A DNA stretch of 64,000 nt from Bifidobacterium apri (GCF_009299485.1 NZ_WBSO01000003.1:186001-250000); one strand, 5' to 3'. Positions 46,205-56,592 are shown, counted from the first letter of the stretch. A program made the numbers and translations. The notes: generated by a model from the sequence alone, not told the origin.

Positions 46205-49003
46205 GTGGCAAAACAGCGCGTATATGAACTGGCCAAGGAGCTTGGCGTTGATAGCAAAACCGTCCTTGAGAAACTCAAGGACATGGGGGAGTTCGTCAAG
46301 TCCGCGTCCTCTACTGTGGAGGCGCCGGTCGTTCGTCGTCTGAAGGCATCCTTCCCGAAAGCGGATGCATCCAATAAGCCAAACGAAAAGAAGCCAAGCG
46401 GTGCAAAGGCTGCATCGCACCCACAGCATGTTGAGCATCGTCAGGAACAGCCGCAGGCATCCGGTGAAAGCCATGCCGCCAAGCCAGGGCCGGCGCATCT
46501 GCAGGTACCGAAGCCGGGTGCACCGCATCCGGGTCCACGTGCCGGCCAGCGTTCCCAGCAGGGTGGTCGTCCCGAACGTTCCCAGCGCCGCGATGATCGC
46601 CGTGACAACCGTGAGGGGCGTCGCGGTGGCGAACAAGGCCGTCCGGGCCATAATCAGCGTCGCAACGGTCCTCGCCCAGGGGCGAATGGCCCGCATACCC
46701 CACGCAACGCCCAAGGTGCCGCTCCTCAGCAGCGTACCGGGGCACCGCATGCCGCTACGCCGGGGCCACGCCCGGGCAACAATCCGTTCAGCCGCAAGCA
46801 GGGCATGCATGTGCCTACGCCGGGCGATATTCCGCGTCCGCATCCTATGGCGCGCCCGAGCGTCGAAGGCGGTCGAGGCGGCCGCGGCCGTGGAGGCCGC
46901 AACGGTTTCGGCAATGGCCGCGGAGCTAGGCCGGGGCAGTGGGGACAGCACCGTCCAGGCCAAGGTGCAGGCGCCAATCACGCCGGCGGCAGTGGCAATC
47001 ATTTCGGCGGCGGTTTCCAAAATGGCGCAGGCAACGCCGGTCCGTCCCGCGGTGGTGGCCGTGGTCGTGGCGGTGCTGCAGGCGCGTTCGGCCGTCAGGG
47101 TGGCAAGTCCTCAAAGGCACGCAAGAACCGTCTCGCGAAGCGTCATGAATATCAAGAGATGAAGGCACCGGTCATCGCTGGTGTCCGCATCCCTGCCGGC
47201 AACGGCCAGACCGTACGTCTTCGTCAAGGCGCATCACTCGCCGACCTTGCAGAGAAGATCAACGTCAATCCGGCTGCTTTGGTCACGGTGCTGTTCCATC
47301 TTGGTGAAATGGCCACTGCAACCCAGTCCCTTGACGAAGCGACCTTCCAGATCCTCGGCGAGGAAATCGGCTGGAACATCAAGATCGTTTCCGCGGAAGA
47401 GGAAGACAAAGAGCTGCTGCAGCAGTTTGATATCGACCTTGATGAGGAAGAGCTGCAGGACGACGAGAATCTCAAGCCGCGTCCCCCGGTGGTCACGGTC
47501 ATGGGCCACGTCGATCATGGTAAGACCCGCTTGCTGGATACCATCCGCAAGACCAACGTGGTGGCTCGCGAGGCCGGCGGCATTACGCAGCGTATCGGCG
47601 CCTATCAGGTGACAGTCAAGCTGGACGGCGAATCGCGTAAGATCACCTTCCTTGATACCCCTGGTCACGAGGCCTTCACCGCTATGCGTGCCCGTGGCGC
47701 CGAACTCACCGATATCGCGATCCTCGTGGTCGCGGCGGATGATGGCGTCATGCCCCAGACCGTTGAAGCCATCAACCATGCGCAGGCGGCGCATGTCCCG
47801 ATCGTCGTCGCGGTCAACAAGATCGATAAGCCTGGCGCCAACCCGGAGCGTGTGCGCGGCCAGCTCACCGAATTCGGCCTGGTACCGGAAGAGTACGGCG
47901 GCAACACCATGTTCGTCGACATCTCCGCCAAGCAAGGCACGAATGTCGACAAGCTGCTTGAAGCGGTGTTGCTCACCGCTGACGCCGAACTCGATCTGCG
48001 TGCCAACCCGGACATGGATGCTCGAGGCGCCACCGTCGAAGCTCGACTGGACAAGGGCCGTGGTGCAGTGGCGACTGTGCTTGTGCAGTCCGGTACGCTT
48101 CACGTTGGCGACGCGATCGTGGCCGGTACGTCGTACGGTCGTGTGCGCGCCATGCTCGACGAGAACGGCAACCATATGAAGGCCGCCGCCCCGTCAACAC
48201 CTGTCCAGGTGCTCGGTTTGACGTCCGTGCCGACCGCAGGCGACCTGTTCCTGGTCGCTCCTGATGATCGTGCGGCACGCCAGATTGCCGAGAAGCGCCA
48301 GGCGACCGAGCGTGCGGCTCAGCTGGCCAAGCGCCGTAAGGTGGTTTCGCTCGAAAGCCTCAAGGAGCAGTTCGCGAAGTCCGAAGTGGATATGCTCAAC
48401 ATCGTCATCAAGGGCGATTCCTCCGGTTCTGTCGAGGCCCTCGAGGATTCGTTGATGAAGATCGACGTGTCCGAAGAAGTCGGCATCCAGGTCATCCACC
48501 GCGGTGTCGGCGCCATCACGCAGAACGATGTCAACCTCGCGAGCGTCGACAAGGCCGTTATCATCGGCTTCAACGTGCGCCCGAACCGTCAGGTCGCCGA
48601 TCTGGCGGAACGCGAAGGTGTGGAGATCAAGTACTACTCGATCATCTACAAGGCCATCGAAGATGTCGAAGCCTCCCTCAAGGGCATGCTCAAGCCCGAA
48701 TACGAGGAGGTCGTCACGTCGCACTCCGAGATCCGCGAGATCTTCCGTTCCTCCAAGTTCGGCAACATCGCCGGCGTCATGGTTCAGGACGGCGAGGTCA
48801 AGCGTGGTACGAAGTGCCGCATCCTGCGCAATGGAGTCGCCACGGTCAACGATCTGGAGATTTCCTCGCTGCGTCGATTCAAGGACGACGTCCAGTCGGT
48901 CAAGGAAGGCTACGAGGCAGGTATCAACCTCGGCACCTTCAACGACATCGAGATCGGCGACATCATCGAAACCTTCGAGATGCGCGAGATCGAACGCAAA
49001 TAA
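46205..49003 (+). CDS. infB: Translation initiation factor IF-2
   Basis: A 932-residue GTPase that places initiator tRNA on the ribosome. The N-terminal helix [18 protein letters not shown] is followed by a long Gly/Arg/Pro/His-rich disordered region (about residues 55-300). The IF2 N-domain and the G domain follow; the G domain has G1 GHVDHGKT near residue 435, DTPGHEAF and NKIDKPGA. Domains II-IV end in [15 protein letters not shown]. The start is GTG 46205 with AGGAGA upstream. It heads the infB-rbfA-truB-ribF set, though a hairpin follows the gene. Confidence 0.97.
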   Translation: MAKQRVYELAKELGVDSKTVLEKLKDMGEFVKSASSTVEAPVVRRLKASFPKADASNKPNEKKPSGAKAASHPQHVEHRQEQPQASGESHAAKPGPAHLQVPKPGAPHPGPRAGQRSQQGGRPERSQRRDDRRDNREGRRGGEQGRPGHNQRRNGPRPGANGPHTPRNAQGAAPQQRTGAPHAATPGPRPGNNPFSRKQGMHVPTPGDIPRPHPMARPSVEGGRGGRGRGGRNGFGNGRGARPGQWGQHRPGQGAGANHAGGSGNHFGGGFQNGAGNAGPSRGGGRGRGGAAGAFGRQGGKSSKARKNRLAKRHEYQEMKAPVIAGVRIPAGNGQTVRLRQGASLADLAEKINVNPAALVTVLFHLGEMATATQSLDEATFQILGEEIGWNIKIVSAEEEDKELLQQFDIDLDEEELQDDENLKPRPPVVTVMGHVDHGKTRLLDTIRKTNVVAREAGGITQRIGAYQVTVKLDGESRKITFLDTPGHEAFTAMRARGAELTDIAILVVAADDGVMPQTVEAINHAQAAHVPIVVAVNKIDKPGANPERVRGQLTEFGLVPEEYGGNTMFVDISAKQGTNVDKLLEAVLLTADAELDLRANPDMDARGATVEARLDKGRGAVATVLVQSGTLHVGDAIVAGTSYGRVRAMLDENGNHMKAAAPSTPVQVLGLTSVPTAGDLFLVAPDDRAARQIAEKRQATERAAQLAKRRKVVSLESLKEQFAKSEVDMLNIVIKGDSSGSVEALEDSLMKIDVSEEVGIQVIHRGVGAITQNDVNLASVDKAVIIGFNVRPNRQVADLAEREGVEIKYYSIIYKAIEDVEASLKGMLKPEYEEVVTSHSEIREIFRSSKFGNIAGVMVQDGEVKRGTKCRILRNGVATVNDLEISSLRRFKDDVQSVKEGYEAGINLGTFNDIEIGDIIETFEMREIERK

Positions 49004-49290
49004 CCGTCACGGGCGGCTCAGGCCGTCCGGAACGGTCCGCAAACCTCAGTAACAGGCCAGTGCACTCCATCGGCGCACTGGCCTGTTGCGCACTGTTGCA
49101 TAGCCGGCATAAGGCGGGTCCCGGAGTCCCGGAGCCCCAGGAGTCCCGGAGACCCGGATACCTCATACCGCTTCCGGTTACGCCCACAGCCAGCAGACGC
49201 GGAACAGCGGCAGGGCTGTGCGAATATCGAATCAGCAGACGTACAGGGCATGTTTGATGAAAGACAGCCCACCCCAAGAAAGGAACACCA
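49004..49290. repeat. infB-rbfA spacer with a hairpin and five tandem octamer repeats
   Basis: A perfect 13-bp inverted repeat (49051-49063 with 49075-49087) follows infB. At 49118-49158 five imperfect copies of GTCCCGGA lie in tandem (copies 1, 2 and 4 exact; copies 3 and 5 altered). No gene is seen. AAGAAAGGAACACCA supplies the rbfA binding site at the end. Confidence 0.6.
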
Positions 49291-49908
49291 TTGGCAGGGA
49301 CGAATCCACGGGCGGCGCGCATCGCGGCGCTCATCCAGCGTGTGGTCGCATCGGCGTTGGAACGCCAGCTGCACGACGAGCGGCTCCACAACGTAACCAT
49401 CACCGATGTGCGGGTCACCAACGACCTGCAGATCGCCACCATCTATTGGACCCAGCTTGGCCATGACGGCAAGGAGCGGGGCGAACGCAAGCGCGCCCAG
49501 CAGGCGTTGAACCAGGCGAAAGGACGCTTGCGCACGTTGGTCGGCCATAAGGCCGGGCTGCGCCTGACCCCGGAACTCAAATTCAAGTTCGACGAGGTGC
49601 CGGGAGAGGCGACAGAAATCGAAGATATTCTGGTGGCCGCCCGCCGTCGTGACGAAGAACTCGCCAAAAGCCGTGAACATGCCCAGTATGCCGGCGAAGC
49701 GGATCCGTACAAGCATCCTGAAGAGCGGGAGAACCGCTGGGCGGAGGATGACGAATATGACGAGTACGAAGACGAGTATGACGACGACACCGAAATCGAC
49801 GATGCCGACGGCAACGCTGCGGACGCCCCTGCTGATACTGCCGATACCGCCGATACCGCCGACGACACCGACGCCGAAACTGGGCTGACAGGCGGGCAGG
49901 ATGCCTGA
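49291..49908 (+). CDS. rbfA: Ribosome-binding factor A, with acidic tail
   Basis: A 205-residue factor needed for 30S maturation and 16S 5'-end processing. The KH-like core (ARIAALIQRVVASALERQLHDERLHNVTITDVRVTNDLQ, in parts) covers about 120 residues. The last 75 residues form an Asp/Glu/Tyr-rich tail (EYDEYEDEYDDD), much more acidic than typical RbfA. The start is TTG 49291 after AAAGGA. It overlaps truB by eight bases. Confidence 0.93.
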   Translation: MAGTNPRAARIAALIQRVVASALERQLHDERLHNVTITDVRVTNDLQIATIYWTQLGHDGKERGERKRAQQALNQAKGRLRTLVGHKAGLRLTPELKFKFDEVPGEATEIEDILVAARRRDEELAKSREHAQYAGEADPYKHPEERENRWAEDDEYDEYEDEYDDDTEIDDADGNAADAPADTADTADTADDTDAETGLTGGQDA

Positions 49909-50905
49909 CGGTCTCGTCGTCATCGACAAGCCGCAAGGCGTCACCAGCCATGACGTCGTCGCCGCAGTCCGATCAGTGCTCCACTGCAAGCGCGTCGGAC
50001 ATGCCGGCACACTCGACCCGATGGCCACCGGCGTGCTGGTTGTCGGGTTCGGGCACGCCACCCGGCTGCTCAACTACATCGTCGATCACCATAAAACCTA
50101 CGAGGCGACCATCAGGCTCGGAGCGCGCACCACCACCGAGGACGCCGAAGGCGAGCTCATCGTCTGGCCACAGCAGGACCGAGATCGCGTGCGCGCACAA
50201 GTCGCCGCGCTGACCCGCCAGACCGTCGAGCACGCCATCGGTACCCGTCTGACGGGCGAAATCAGCCAGGTTCCCAGTGCGTATTCAGCGGTGAAAATCA
50301 ACGGCAAACACGCGTACGATTTGGCGCGCGAAGGCCAAGAAGTCGTGCTCACAGCCCGCAACGTGACCATTGACAGCTTCGACGTGCTTGACATACATGA
50401 GCCTGACACCCACGAAGGCACGCGGGATATCGATGTCCGTGTCACCTGCTCGGCGGGGACATATATTCGAGCGCTCGCCCGCGATTTGGGGGATATGCTC
50501 GGGGTCGGAGGCTACCTCACCCGGTTGCGCCGCACACAGGTCGGCGCCTTCAGCATCGAAAACCCTCACGTGCTTGCCGCACGTTGCGAGGAACGCACGT
50601 TCACCACGCGTGACGGACGGCAGGAAACCCGCATGAGGGCACGGCTGGACGCCACGAAGGAACAATTGCTGGACGCCGCCATGACTATGGGGCAGGCGGC
50701 GCGGATGACCATGCCCGTCGTGGACGTCAGCGACCGTCAGGCTCAGGATCTGCGTTACGGTCGCAGCATCGACATCAGCGTGGACACCGCCACCGCAGCC
50801 ATCGCGCATCCGGCAGACGGCGGCGAAGACGTGGTAGCCATCATCATCCCAGACAACACCATGCCGGCACAATCACGCCCGACTGTGGTATTCCCAGCCG
50901 CCTGA
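49901..50905 (+). CDS. truB: tRNA pseudouridine(55) synthase
   Basis: A 334-residue enzyme that makes pseudouridine 55 in the T loop of tRNAs. It starts DGLVVIDKPQGVTSHDVVAAV, and the catalytic Asp39 lies in GHAGTLDPMATGVLVV. Further motifs are KTYEATIRLGARTTTEDAEG and YIRALARDLGDMLGVGGYLTRLRRT (in parts). A C-terminal extension follows. Its start overlaps the rbfA end, so the two are translationally coupled. Confidence 0.95.
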   Translation: MPDGLVVIDKPQGVTSHDVVAAVRSVLHCKRVGHAGTLDPMATGVLVVGFGHATRLLNYIVDHHKTYEATIRLGARTTTEDAEGELIVWPQQDRDRVRAQVAALTRQTVEHAIGTRLTGEISQVPSAYSAVKINGKHAYDLAREGQEVVLTARNVTIDSFDVLDIHEPDTHEGTRDIDVRVTCSAGTYIRALARDLGDMLGVGGYLTRLRRTQVGAFSIENPHVLAARCEERTFTTRDGRQETRMRARLDATKEQLLDAAMTMGQAARMTMPVVDVSDRQAQDLRYGRSIDISVDTATAAIAHPADGGEDVVAIIIPDNTMPAQSRPTVVFPAA

Positions 50906-50973
50906 CCTTTTGCTAGAGTAGACGCGACAATCCAAGATCATCCAAGAGTTTCGGAAGCGACAAGAGGAACAGC

Positions 50974-52278
50974 ATGAACATCACCAATCTGGTCCCTGAC
51001 GACAACGGTCTGGTCAATTGGCCAACCCTGAGCGTCAACCGTAAATCCGTCGTAACGGTCGGATCGTTCGACGGCATGCACCAGGGGCATCGTGCGGTGA
51101 TCGGAAGAACCGTCGAACTGGCCAAACGCAACAACGCATTCTCCGTGGTCATCCTGTTCAATCCGCGGCCGAGCATCGTCCACCAGTATGCGAAAACCCA
51201 TCAGGGACAGCAGGCGCCGGCGGATATCGCGGACCCAGAACAGTTGATGAGCATTGACCAGCGGCTGCGTGTCATGGACGAACTCGGTGTGGACCACGTG
51301 CTGCTCGTGCAGTACACGCTTGCGTTCGCCGCGAAATCCTTCCGCTTCTTCCTCGGCCAACTCGTCGGCAAACTCGGCATGCGCACCCTCGTGCTGGGAC
51401 AGGACGCGCATATGGGGGCCGGGCGTACCGGTGATGTCAAAGCCATCGAGAACCTGGCGCTCGCCACCGGTGTGTTCGAACTCGATATCGTGGACGACCG
51501 CGGGCCGGGATACACGCGTATCCCGAAGGACGTCTCCTATACCATGCCGCAGGAGCCCGGGGAACCGAACGATCCGACCGCCGGCATGACCAAGGCGCAG
51601 TTGCGGGCATGGAGCAAACGTCATCAAGCTCAACAGGCACGGGTGTGGAGTTCTTCCAACGTGCGGTACCTGCTGTCGCAAGGCCGCATCAAGGACGCGG
51701 ACGCCATCTTGGGTGCGCCGCATGCCATTGAAGGCACGGTTGTCCACGGCGAACAGCGCGGCCGTGGGATCGGCTTCCCTACGGCGAACCTTGGCGCGCC
51801 GATCGACGGGTATCTGCCGGTCGATGGCGTGTATGCAGGCTGGCTGGTCGATCTGGGCGAGCCGGACCATGATGACGCTGACGGCTCGGCAACGCCAGAA
51901 GAGACCAACCAAGCCGACACCGGGACGACGAACGGCACTGGGACGACAAACAGCGCTTCGGCTGTCGCCAGCATTCCGCAGCCGCTGGATCTTGCGCCGG
52001 TTCGTTCCCGTCTCGCCCCGCACTCGCCGTGGCGGTGGCCGGCAGCCATATCCATCGGCACCAAACCCACATTTGAAACCGAAAACGGCGAACCGGAGCG
52101 GGTCGTCGAAGCCTACGCGGTGACCGACGATTGGCTCGACTTGTATGGGCATCGTGTCCGCATCGAATTCACCGGTTTTCTGCGGCCGCAAATCAAATTC
52201 GATTCCGTTGACGCGCTGAAAGCCGAGCTTGCAGCCAACGCCAAGCAAGCGGAAGAAGCCGCACGGAACGCACACTGA
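50974..52278 (+). CDS. ribF: Bifunctional riboflavin kinase / FAD synthetase with an internal insertion
   Basis: A 434-residue enzyme that phosphorylates riboflavin to FMN and adenylates it to FAD. The N-terminal nucleotidyltransferase half shows VTVGSFDGMHQGHRAVIGR. The C-terminal kinase half shows GERGRG-like GEQRGRGIGFPTANLG and DGVYAGWLVDL. Between that strand and the next conserved motif (AAISIGTKPTFE) lies a polar, Asp/Thr/Asn-rich insertion of about 55 residues (around 290-345), and a shorter extra segment precedes the linker. Usual RibF proteins are 300-340 residues. The frame is intact, so this is an insertion, not a frameshift. AAGAGGAAC precedes the ATG. Confidence 0.93.
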   Translation: MNITNLVPDDNGLVNWPTLSVNRKSVVTVGSFDGMHQGHRAVIGRTVELAKRNNAFSVVILFNPRPSIVHQYAKTHQGQQAPADIADPEQLMSIDQRLRVMDELGVDHVLLVQYTLAFAAKSFRFFLGQLVGKLGMRTLVLGQDAHMGAGRTGDVKAIENLALATGVFELDIVDDRGPGYTRIPKDVSYTMPQEPGEPNDPTAGMTKAQLRAWSKRHQAQQARVWSSSNVRYLLSQGRIKDADAILGAPHAIEGTVVHGEQRGRGIGFPTANLGAPIDGYLPVDGVYAGWLVDLGEPDHDDADGSATPEETNQADTGTTNGTGTTNSASAVASIPQPLDLAPVRSRLAPHSPWRWPAAISIGTKPTFETENGEPERVVEAYAVTDDWLDLYGHRVRIEFTGFLRPQIKFDSVDALKAELAANAKQAEEAARNAH

Positions 52279-52418
52279 CAATCGGCACGAAGCCGGCGTG
52301 GAATCCGCGTGAACATGGACTCACCATCGGCGCGAGCAACAATGGCACCGGGCAACGCAAGCCGTTGAAGGCACCCAGGCGCCACGGCATGAGCGCCGCA
52401 GACAGGGTTGTATTGCGC

Positions 52419-53843
52419 TCAACGACTCTTACGAAGACCGAGCGCATCCAGCGCGTCGCGCAGCGACGTCACTTCGACCAGCTCCATGCCATGGGGCGTG
52501 GCGTCTGAACGCCGTTTGCCTGAACGGGTCGCCGGCACCACCGCACGCGTGAACCCGAGCCGTGCCGCCTCGCTCAACCGGTGAGCGAGCTGAGGAACAG
52601 GCCGAACCTGTCCCGTCAACGAAATCTCGCCGACCGCACAGGTGGTGCGCGCAATCGGCGTGCCGGTGGCGGCGCTCGCCAATGCCGCGACAATCGCCAG
52701 ATCGCAAGCCGGCTCTTTCGCCGACGCGCCCGCAATCGTCGAGACATAGACGTCGTTCGCGAGCAGATTCACTTTGCCATGCCGGTACAGGACCGCGGTG
52801 AGCATCGCCAAGCGGTTTCCATCCACGCCATTGACCGCACGACGCGGGGTAGGCAACACGGATTTGGTGACCAGCGCCTGCACCTCGATGGGCAGGCTAC
52901 GATGCCCGTCGAGGGTGAACGTCACACATGTGCCGTCCACCGCCTCTTGCGAGGCCGACAGGAACAGCCCGGAAGGGTCGGCTACCTCTTCGATGCCTTC
53001 GCCGCTCATATCGAAGCAGCCGACTTCGTCAGTGGGGCCGAAACGGTTTTTCACCGCGTGCAACAAGCGCAGGGCGGTCTGCGTATCGCCTTCGAACTGG
53101 CAGACCACATCGACGAGATGCTCAAGTGTGCGCGGGCCGGCGATCGAACCGTCTTTGGTGACATGCCCGACCAGCAGAATCGGGATATCAAGGGTTTTCG
53201 CGGTATCGATCAGCGCACTGGCGACTTCACGCACCTGCGTGGACCCGCCGGAGATGCCATCGACATCCTGGGAGATGATGGTTTGCGCGGAATCGACGAT
53301 GGCCAGACATGGATGCTCTTGGGCGATAAGCCCTAGTACCGTAGCCAGATCTGTGGTGGACGCGAGCAGCAGGTTATCCTGCACCGCGTCGATGCGAGAG
53401 GCGCGCATACGCACTTGCGCCTGCGATTCCTCACCGGATAAGTACAATACGGTGCGGCCCGGGTTCGTGCGGGCCACATTGCCCGCCGTCTCCAGCAGGA
53501 GCGTGGATTTGCCGATCCCCGGCTCGCCGGCGACCAGAACGACGGAACCGGGGACGATGCCGCCGCCGAGTACGCGGTCGAATTCGCCGAAACCGGTGGG
53601 GATGCGGGTGACGCTTTCTGTGCCGACTTCGCTGATCGGCTTGACTGTGCCCTCGCCTACAACGGTTTGCGCCTGGGTGCGCGAAGTGCGTCCGGGGGCG
53701 GCGGTGCGGGACCTTGCGGCCGGCCGTGCCTCATGGAATTCGCTTACCGTTCCCCATTGGCCGCATTCGGGGCAGCGCCCGTACCATTTGGGGCCGTTCC
53801 AGCCGCATTCACTGCACACAAACTGCGTTGTAGTCTTTGCCAT
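52419..53843 (-). CDS. radA: DNA repair protein RadA (Sms)
   Basis: A 474-residue RecA-like ATPase that helps process recombination intermediates. The N-terminal zinc finger is Cys10, Cys13, Cys24 and Cys27 (CSECGWNGPKWYGRCPECG). The Walker A motif GEPGIGKSTLLL, the RadA signature KNRFGPTDEVG and a C-terminal Lon-protease-like domain are present. On the minus strand TAGCTT lies seven bases before the ATG, pointing to a leaderless mRNA. It converges on ribF with no strong hairpin between and is divergent from the gene at 53942. Confidence 0.96.
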   Translation of the reverse strand: MAKTTTQFVCSECGWNGPKWYGRCPECGQWGTVSEFHEARPAARSRTAAPGRTSRTQAQTVVGEGTVKPISEVGTESVTRIPTGFGEFDRVLGGGIVPGSVVLVAGEPGIGKSTLLLETAGNVARTNPGRTVLYLSGEESQAQVRMRASRIDAVQDNLLLASTTDLATVLGLIAQEHPCLAIVDSAQTIISQDVDGISGGSTQVREVASALIDTAKTLDIPILLVGHVTKDGSIAGPRTLEHLVDVVCQFEGDTQTALRLLHAVKNRFGPTDEVGCFDMSGEGIEEVADPSGLFLSASQEAVDGTCVTFTLDGHRSLPIEVQALVTKSVLPTPRRAVNGVDGNRLAMLTAVLYRHGKVNLLANDVYVSTIAGASAKEPACDLAIVAALASAATGTPIARTTCAVGEISLTGQVRPVPQLAHRLSEAARLGFTRAVVPATRSGKRRSDATPHGMELVEVTSLRDALDALGLRKSR

Positions 53844-53850
53844 AGTGCCG

Positions 53851-53856
53851 AAGCTA
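53851..53856 (-). promoter_or_regulatory. -10 box of a leaderless radA transcript
   Basis: On the minus strand TAGCTT is followed by seven bases and the radA ATG; no Shine-Dalgarno sequence is present. Confidence 0.45.
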
Positions 53857-53941
53857 GCGAACTTTCACGACATTGCGCGGCGGGCTCAACGCGCATTCGC
53901 GGTGCCGGCATGCGTCATGCCGCTGTGCGAGAATAAACCGT

Positions 53942-54580
53942 ATGGCGAACACTCAACAATCCTCATCCCACGGCAAGCTCACTGCGGTGATCGCAGTGGC
54001 GGCGGTGGTTATTGTACTGGCGCTGCTGTCGGCATTCATTTGGCCCGGCTGGGCGCTGAACAAGACGACGACACCGACGAGTGCGCCGACGAGCAGTTCG
54101 ACGTCGAACGGCAAGAAGTCCGCGGCGGCGAAGGCCCCGTCGACTCCGACTATTTCCGCGAAGCCGTTGCCCACGGACGCGACGAGCCTGCTGAAGGCCA
54201 TGCCGGACAGCGTGGTCAACTACGCGCGTACCGACGCCAACCCGAGCGCGAACTGGACATCCGCGTCGCCGTTGGAAGAATACACGATGACGTATTCCAC
54301 CGGGGATGACACAAAGAACATCGCGCTGATCACCGCGCAATGGTCCAGTGCGGATGACGCGAAAAAGCAGTATCAGGCGCTGACGGCATCGCTGACCGGT
54401 GACGAGATCGCATCCGGCAACGTGAAAGTCAGCGGCAAAACCACAGGCAGTTATGTGATCCGCAAGGATGCGTCCGACAGCAAGAAAGCGGTCGCTGTCT
54501 GGATCAACGATACCGCGGTGTTCCAAGCGAACGGTCCGAGTGACGCGGTGACGACTTTCTGCCAGAAATTCCCGCTGTGA
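53942..54580 (+). CDS. Membrane-anchored secreted protein, function unknown
   Basis: A 212-residue protein with one N-terminal transmembrane helix (LTAVIAVAAVVIVLALLSAF, residues about 13-32) and no lipobox. A Thr/Ser/Pro/Lys-rich linker (about 40-80) precedes a folded extracytoplasmic domain with WTSASPLEEYTMTYSTG and a single Cys near the end. I do not recognise the family; similar small anchored proteins are common in bifidobacteria. GAGAAT lies seven bases before the ATG, and no ribosome-binding site is evident, so it may be leaderless. Confidence 0.65.
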   Translation: MANTQQSSSHGKLTAVIAVAAVVIVLALLSAFIWPGWALNKTTTPTSAPTSSSTSNGKKSAAAKAPSTPTISAKPLPTDATSLLKAMPDSVVNYARTDANPSANWTSASPLEEYTMTYSTGDDTKNIALITAQWSSADDAKKQYQALTASLTGDEIASGNVKVSGKTTGSYVIRKDASDSKKAVAVWINDTAVFQANGPSDAVTTFCQKFPL

Positions 54581-54694
54581 CGATGCCGGAGCGCGTTTTC
54601 GCGTGCGCTGTCGGAATGTCGTTATCCAAAGTCGCTGAATACGTGTAGTATTAGGCGAGTTGCAATCTTTCGGTAATAAGAATGGAGGCTTCAG

Positions 54695-54784
54695 ATGGGT
54701 TCCGTCATCAAGAAGCGCCGCAAGCGGATGAGCAAGAAGAAGCACCGCAAACTGCTGCGTAAGACTCGTCACCAGCGCAAGTAG
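54695..54784 (+). CDS. AURKAIP1/COX24-domain small ribosomal protein (bS22-like)
   Basis: A 29-residue, extremely basic protein: MGSVIKKRRKRMSKKKHRK, then LLRKTRHQRK. It matches the short actinobacterial AURKAIP1/COX24-domain protein that has been seen in mycobacterial ribosomes near the decoding region (bS22). The ATG has AATGGAGG upstream. It is too short for routine gene finding. A strong terminator follows at 54832. Confidence 0.9.
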   Translation: MGSVIKKRRKRMSKKKHRKLLRKTRHQRK

Positions 54785-54831
54785 TTGCACCGGTGAAGCC
54801 TCGCGCGCAACATGCGAGTAGCTCACAGCTC

Positions 54832-54860
54832 AGGCCCCTCTTCGGAGGGGCTTTTTCTTT
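54832..54860 (+). terminator. Terminator after the bS22-like gene
   Basis: The stem GCCCCTC / GAGGGGC with a TTCG tetraloop is followed by TTTTTCTTT, a textbook intrinsic terminator. Confidence 0.92.
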
Positions 54861-55082
54861 GCCTTGCCGGAGCGGCTGCCCTGAACTGGTGACATCCGGA
54901 CGCAGATTCGGCGTAACCGATTGGCAAGAGGACGCATAGGCATGTTGTATATGTCCGGGCATACGCAACCTGATTTGGTGACCGCACGCCGAGAAAGAAA
55001 ACCGCGAACGGGCGGGGTCACCATCCGTTCGCGGTTCGGCTATTCGCGTTATTACTGCGCAGAAAACCATGCGCGCGGGATG

Positions 55083-56384
55083 TCAGAGCACCGCGTCCAT
55101 AGCCTGCTTGAGGTCGGCGATGATATCATCGGCGTTTTCAAGACCGCAGCTCAGGCGCACGAGGTCGATGCCGACACCCGCCTCCTTGAGCTGCTCCTCG
55201 GTGAGCTGACGGTGCGTGGTGCCAGCAGGGTACAGGATGCACGAGCGCGAATCCGCCACATGCGTGGCGATGGACACGAGCTGCAGATGATCGAGGAACG
55301 CGGAGACCTTCTCACGGCCGCCCGGCACGCCGAAAGCAATGACGCCGCAGGTGCCGTTTGGCATGTATTTGCGTGCGAGCTGGTAGTATTTGTCGGTTTC
55401 GAGACCCGGATGGTTGACCCACGAGATGCGCGGATCTTCATCCAGGAACTTCGCCACCCGGTAGCCGTTCTCGCAATGCCGCTGCATACGCAATCCGAGA
55501 TCTTCGAGATTCTGGCCGAGCACCCATGAGTTGAACGGCGAAGGAATGGATCCGAAATCGCGCATCAGCTGAGCCACGCACTTGGTGATGAACGCGCCGC
55601 CATTGCCGAACTCCTTGGCGTAGGTCACGCCGTGGTAGGACTCGTCAGGGGTGGTCAGACCGGGGAACTTGTCGGCATGGGCCATCCAATCGAAGTTGCC
55701 GGAATCCACAATGGCGCCGCCCACGCACGAGCCGTGGCCGTCCATGTATTTGGTGGTCGAATGCGTCACGATATCGACACCGTACTCGAATGGGCGGCAG
55801 TTGACAGGGGTCGGGAAGGTGTTGTCGACAATCAGCGGAACACCATGGTTGTGCGCGGCTGCGGCGAACTTGTCGAAGTCAAGCACCATCAGCGAGGGGT
55901 TGGCGATGGATTCGCCGAATACGGCCTTCGTGTTGGGCTGGAACGCGGCGTCGAGCTCCTCGGGCGTGCAATTCGGGTGCACGAAGGTGCAGTTGATGCC
56001 CATGCGGCGCATGGTCACATTGATGAGGTTGTAGGTGCCGCCGTAGATGGCGTTCGAGGCGACGATATGGTCGCCGGCGGAGCAGATGTTGAACAGCGCG
56101 AAGAAGTTCGCCGCCTGGCCGGAGCTGGTGAGGATGGCCGCAGTGCCGCCCTCGAGTTCGCAGATTTTCTTGGCTACGACATCGTTCGTGGGATTGGACA
56201 GACGAGTGTAGAAGTAACCGGATTCAGACAGGTCGAACAGCCGTGACATCTGTTCGCTGCTCGTGTATTTGAATGTGGTGGATTGAACGATCGGTGGTGT
56301 GCGAGGCTCGCCGTTCTTCGGCTGCCAGCCGCCCTGCACACAGATGGTGTCAATGGATTGGGATTCGTCCGTCATGTCGGTCAT
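55083..56384 (-). CDS. metY: O-acetylhomoserine sulfhydrylase (homocysteine synthase)
   Basis: A 433-residue PLP enzyme of the Cys/Met metabolism family that makes homocysteine from O-acetylhomoserine and sulfide. It begins, after a short lead, with IDTICVQGGWQPKNGEPRTPPI; the active-site region has SGYFYTRLSNPTND, SSGQAANFFAL and the PLP lysine in THSTTKYMDGHG. Length and the GW start fit MetY better than cystathionine gamma-synthase or lyase. The start at 56384 has AAAGG seven bases upstream. In bifidobacteria it could also act as a cysteine synthase-like enzyme; substrate preference cannot be read here. Confidence 0.87.
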   Translation of the reverse strand: MTDMTDESQSIDTICVQGGWQPKNGEPRTPPIVQSTTFKYTSSEQMSRLFDLSESGYFYTRLSNPTNDVVAKKICELEGGTAAILTSSGQAANFFALFNICSAGDHIVASNAIYGGTYNLINVTMRRMGINCTFVHPNCTPEELDAAFQPNTKAVFGESIANPSLMVLDFDKFAAAAHNHGVPLIVDNTFPTPVNCRPFEYGVDIVTHSTTKYMDGHGSCVGGAIVDSGNFDWMAHADKFPGLTTPDESYHGVTYAKEFGNGGAFITKCVAQLMRDFGSIPSPFNSWVLGQNLEDLGLRMQRHCENGYRVAKFLDEDPRISWVNHPGLETDKYYQLARKYMPNGTCGVIAFGVPGGREKVSAFLDHLQLVSIATHVADSRSCILYPAGTTHRQLTEEQLKEAGVGIDLVRLSCGLENADDIIADLKQAMDAVL

Positions 56385-56514
56385 GGGGTTGCCTTTCTGC
56401 AATAGGGCATCGAGTTGGAATGCGTCAACGCACCATATACAGTGTATCCCCAGCTTATCTACCGACTCTCTTATGTCTCATGTGTGGCGATGTTCGCGCG
56501 ACTTCGATGATAAC

Positions 56515-56548
56515 GGCCTTATGCGTGGCGGATTCCACGCATAAGGCC
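56515..56548 (-). terminator. Hairpin between rpiA and metY
   Basis: A perfect 14-bp inverted repeat (GGCCTTATGCGTGG and its complement) with a six-base loop lies 45 bases past the rpiA stop on the minus strand. It is a likely rpiA terminator. Confidence 0.7.
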
Positions 56549-56592
56549 GGGGCTGTCGTGGCGATATCACAGATCGCCGCAATGGGTCAGGG

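Noticed and set aside
54708..55070. A 120-codon minus-strand frame over the small basic protein gene
   Set aside because: The plus strand has a good ribosome-binding site, a known 29-residue family and a terminator. The minus frame runs through the terminator and has no motif.
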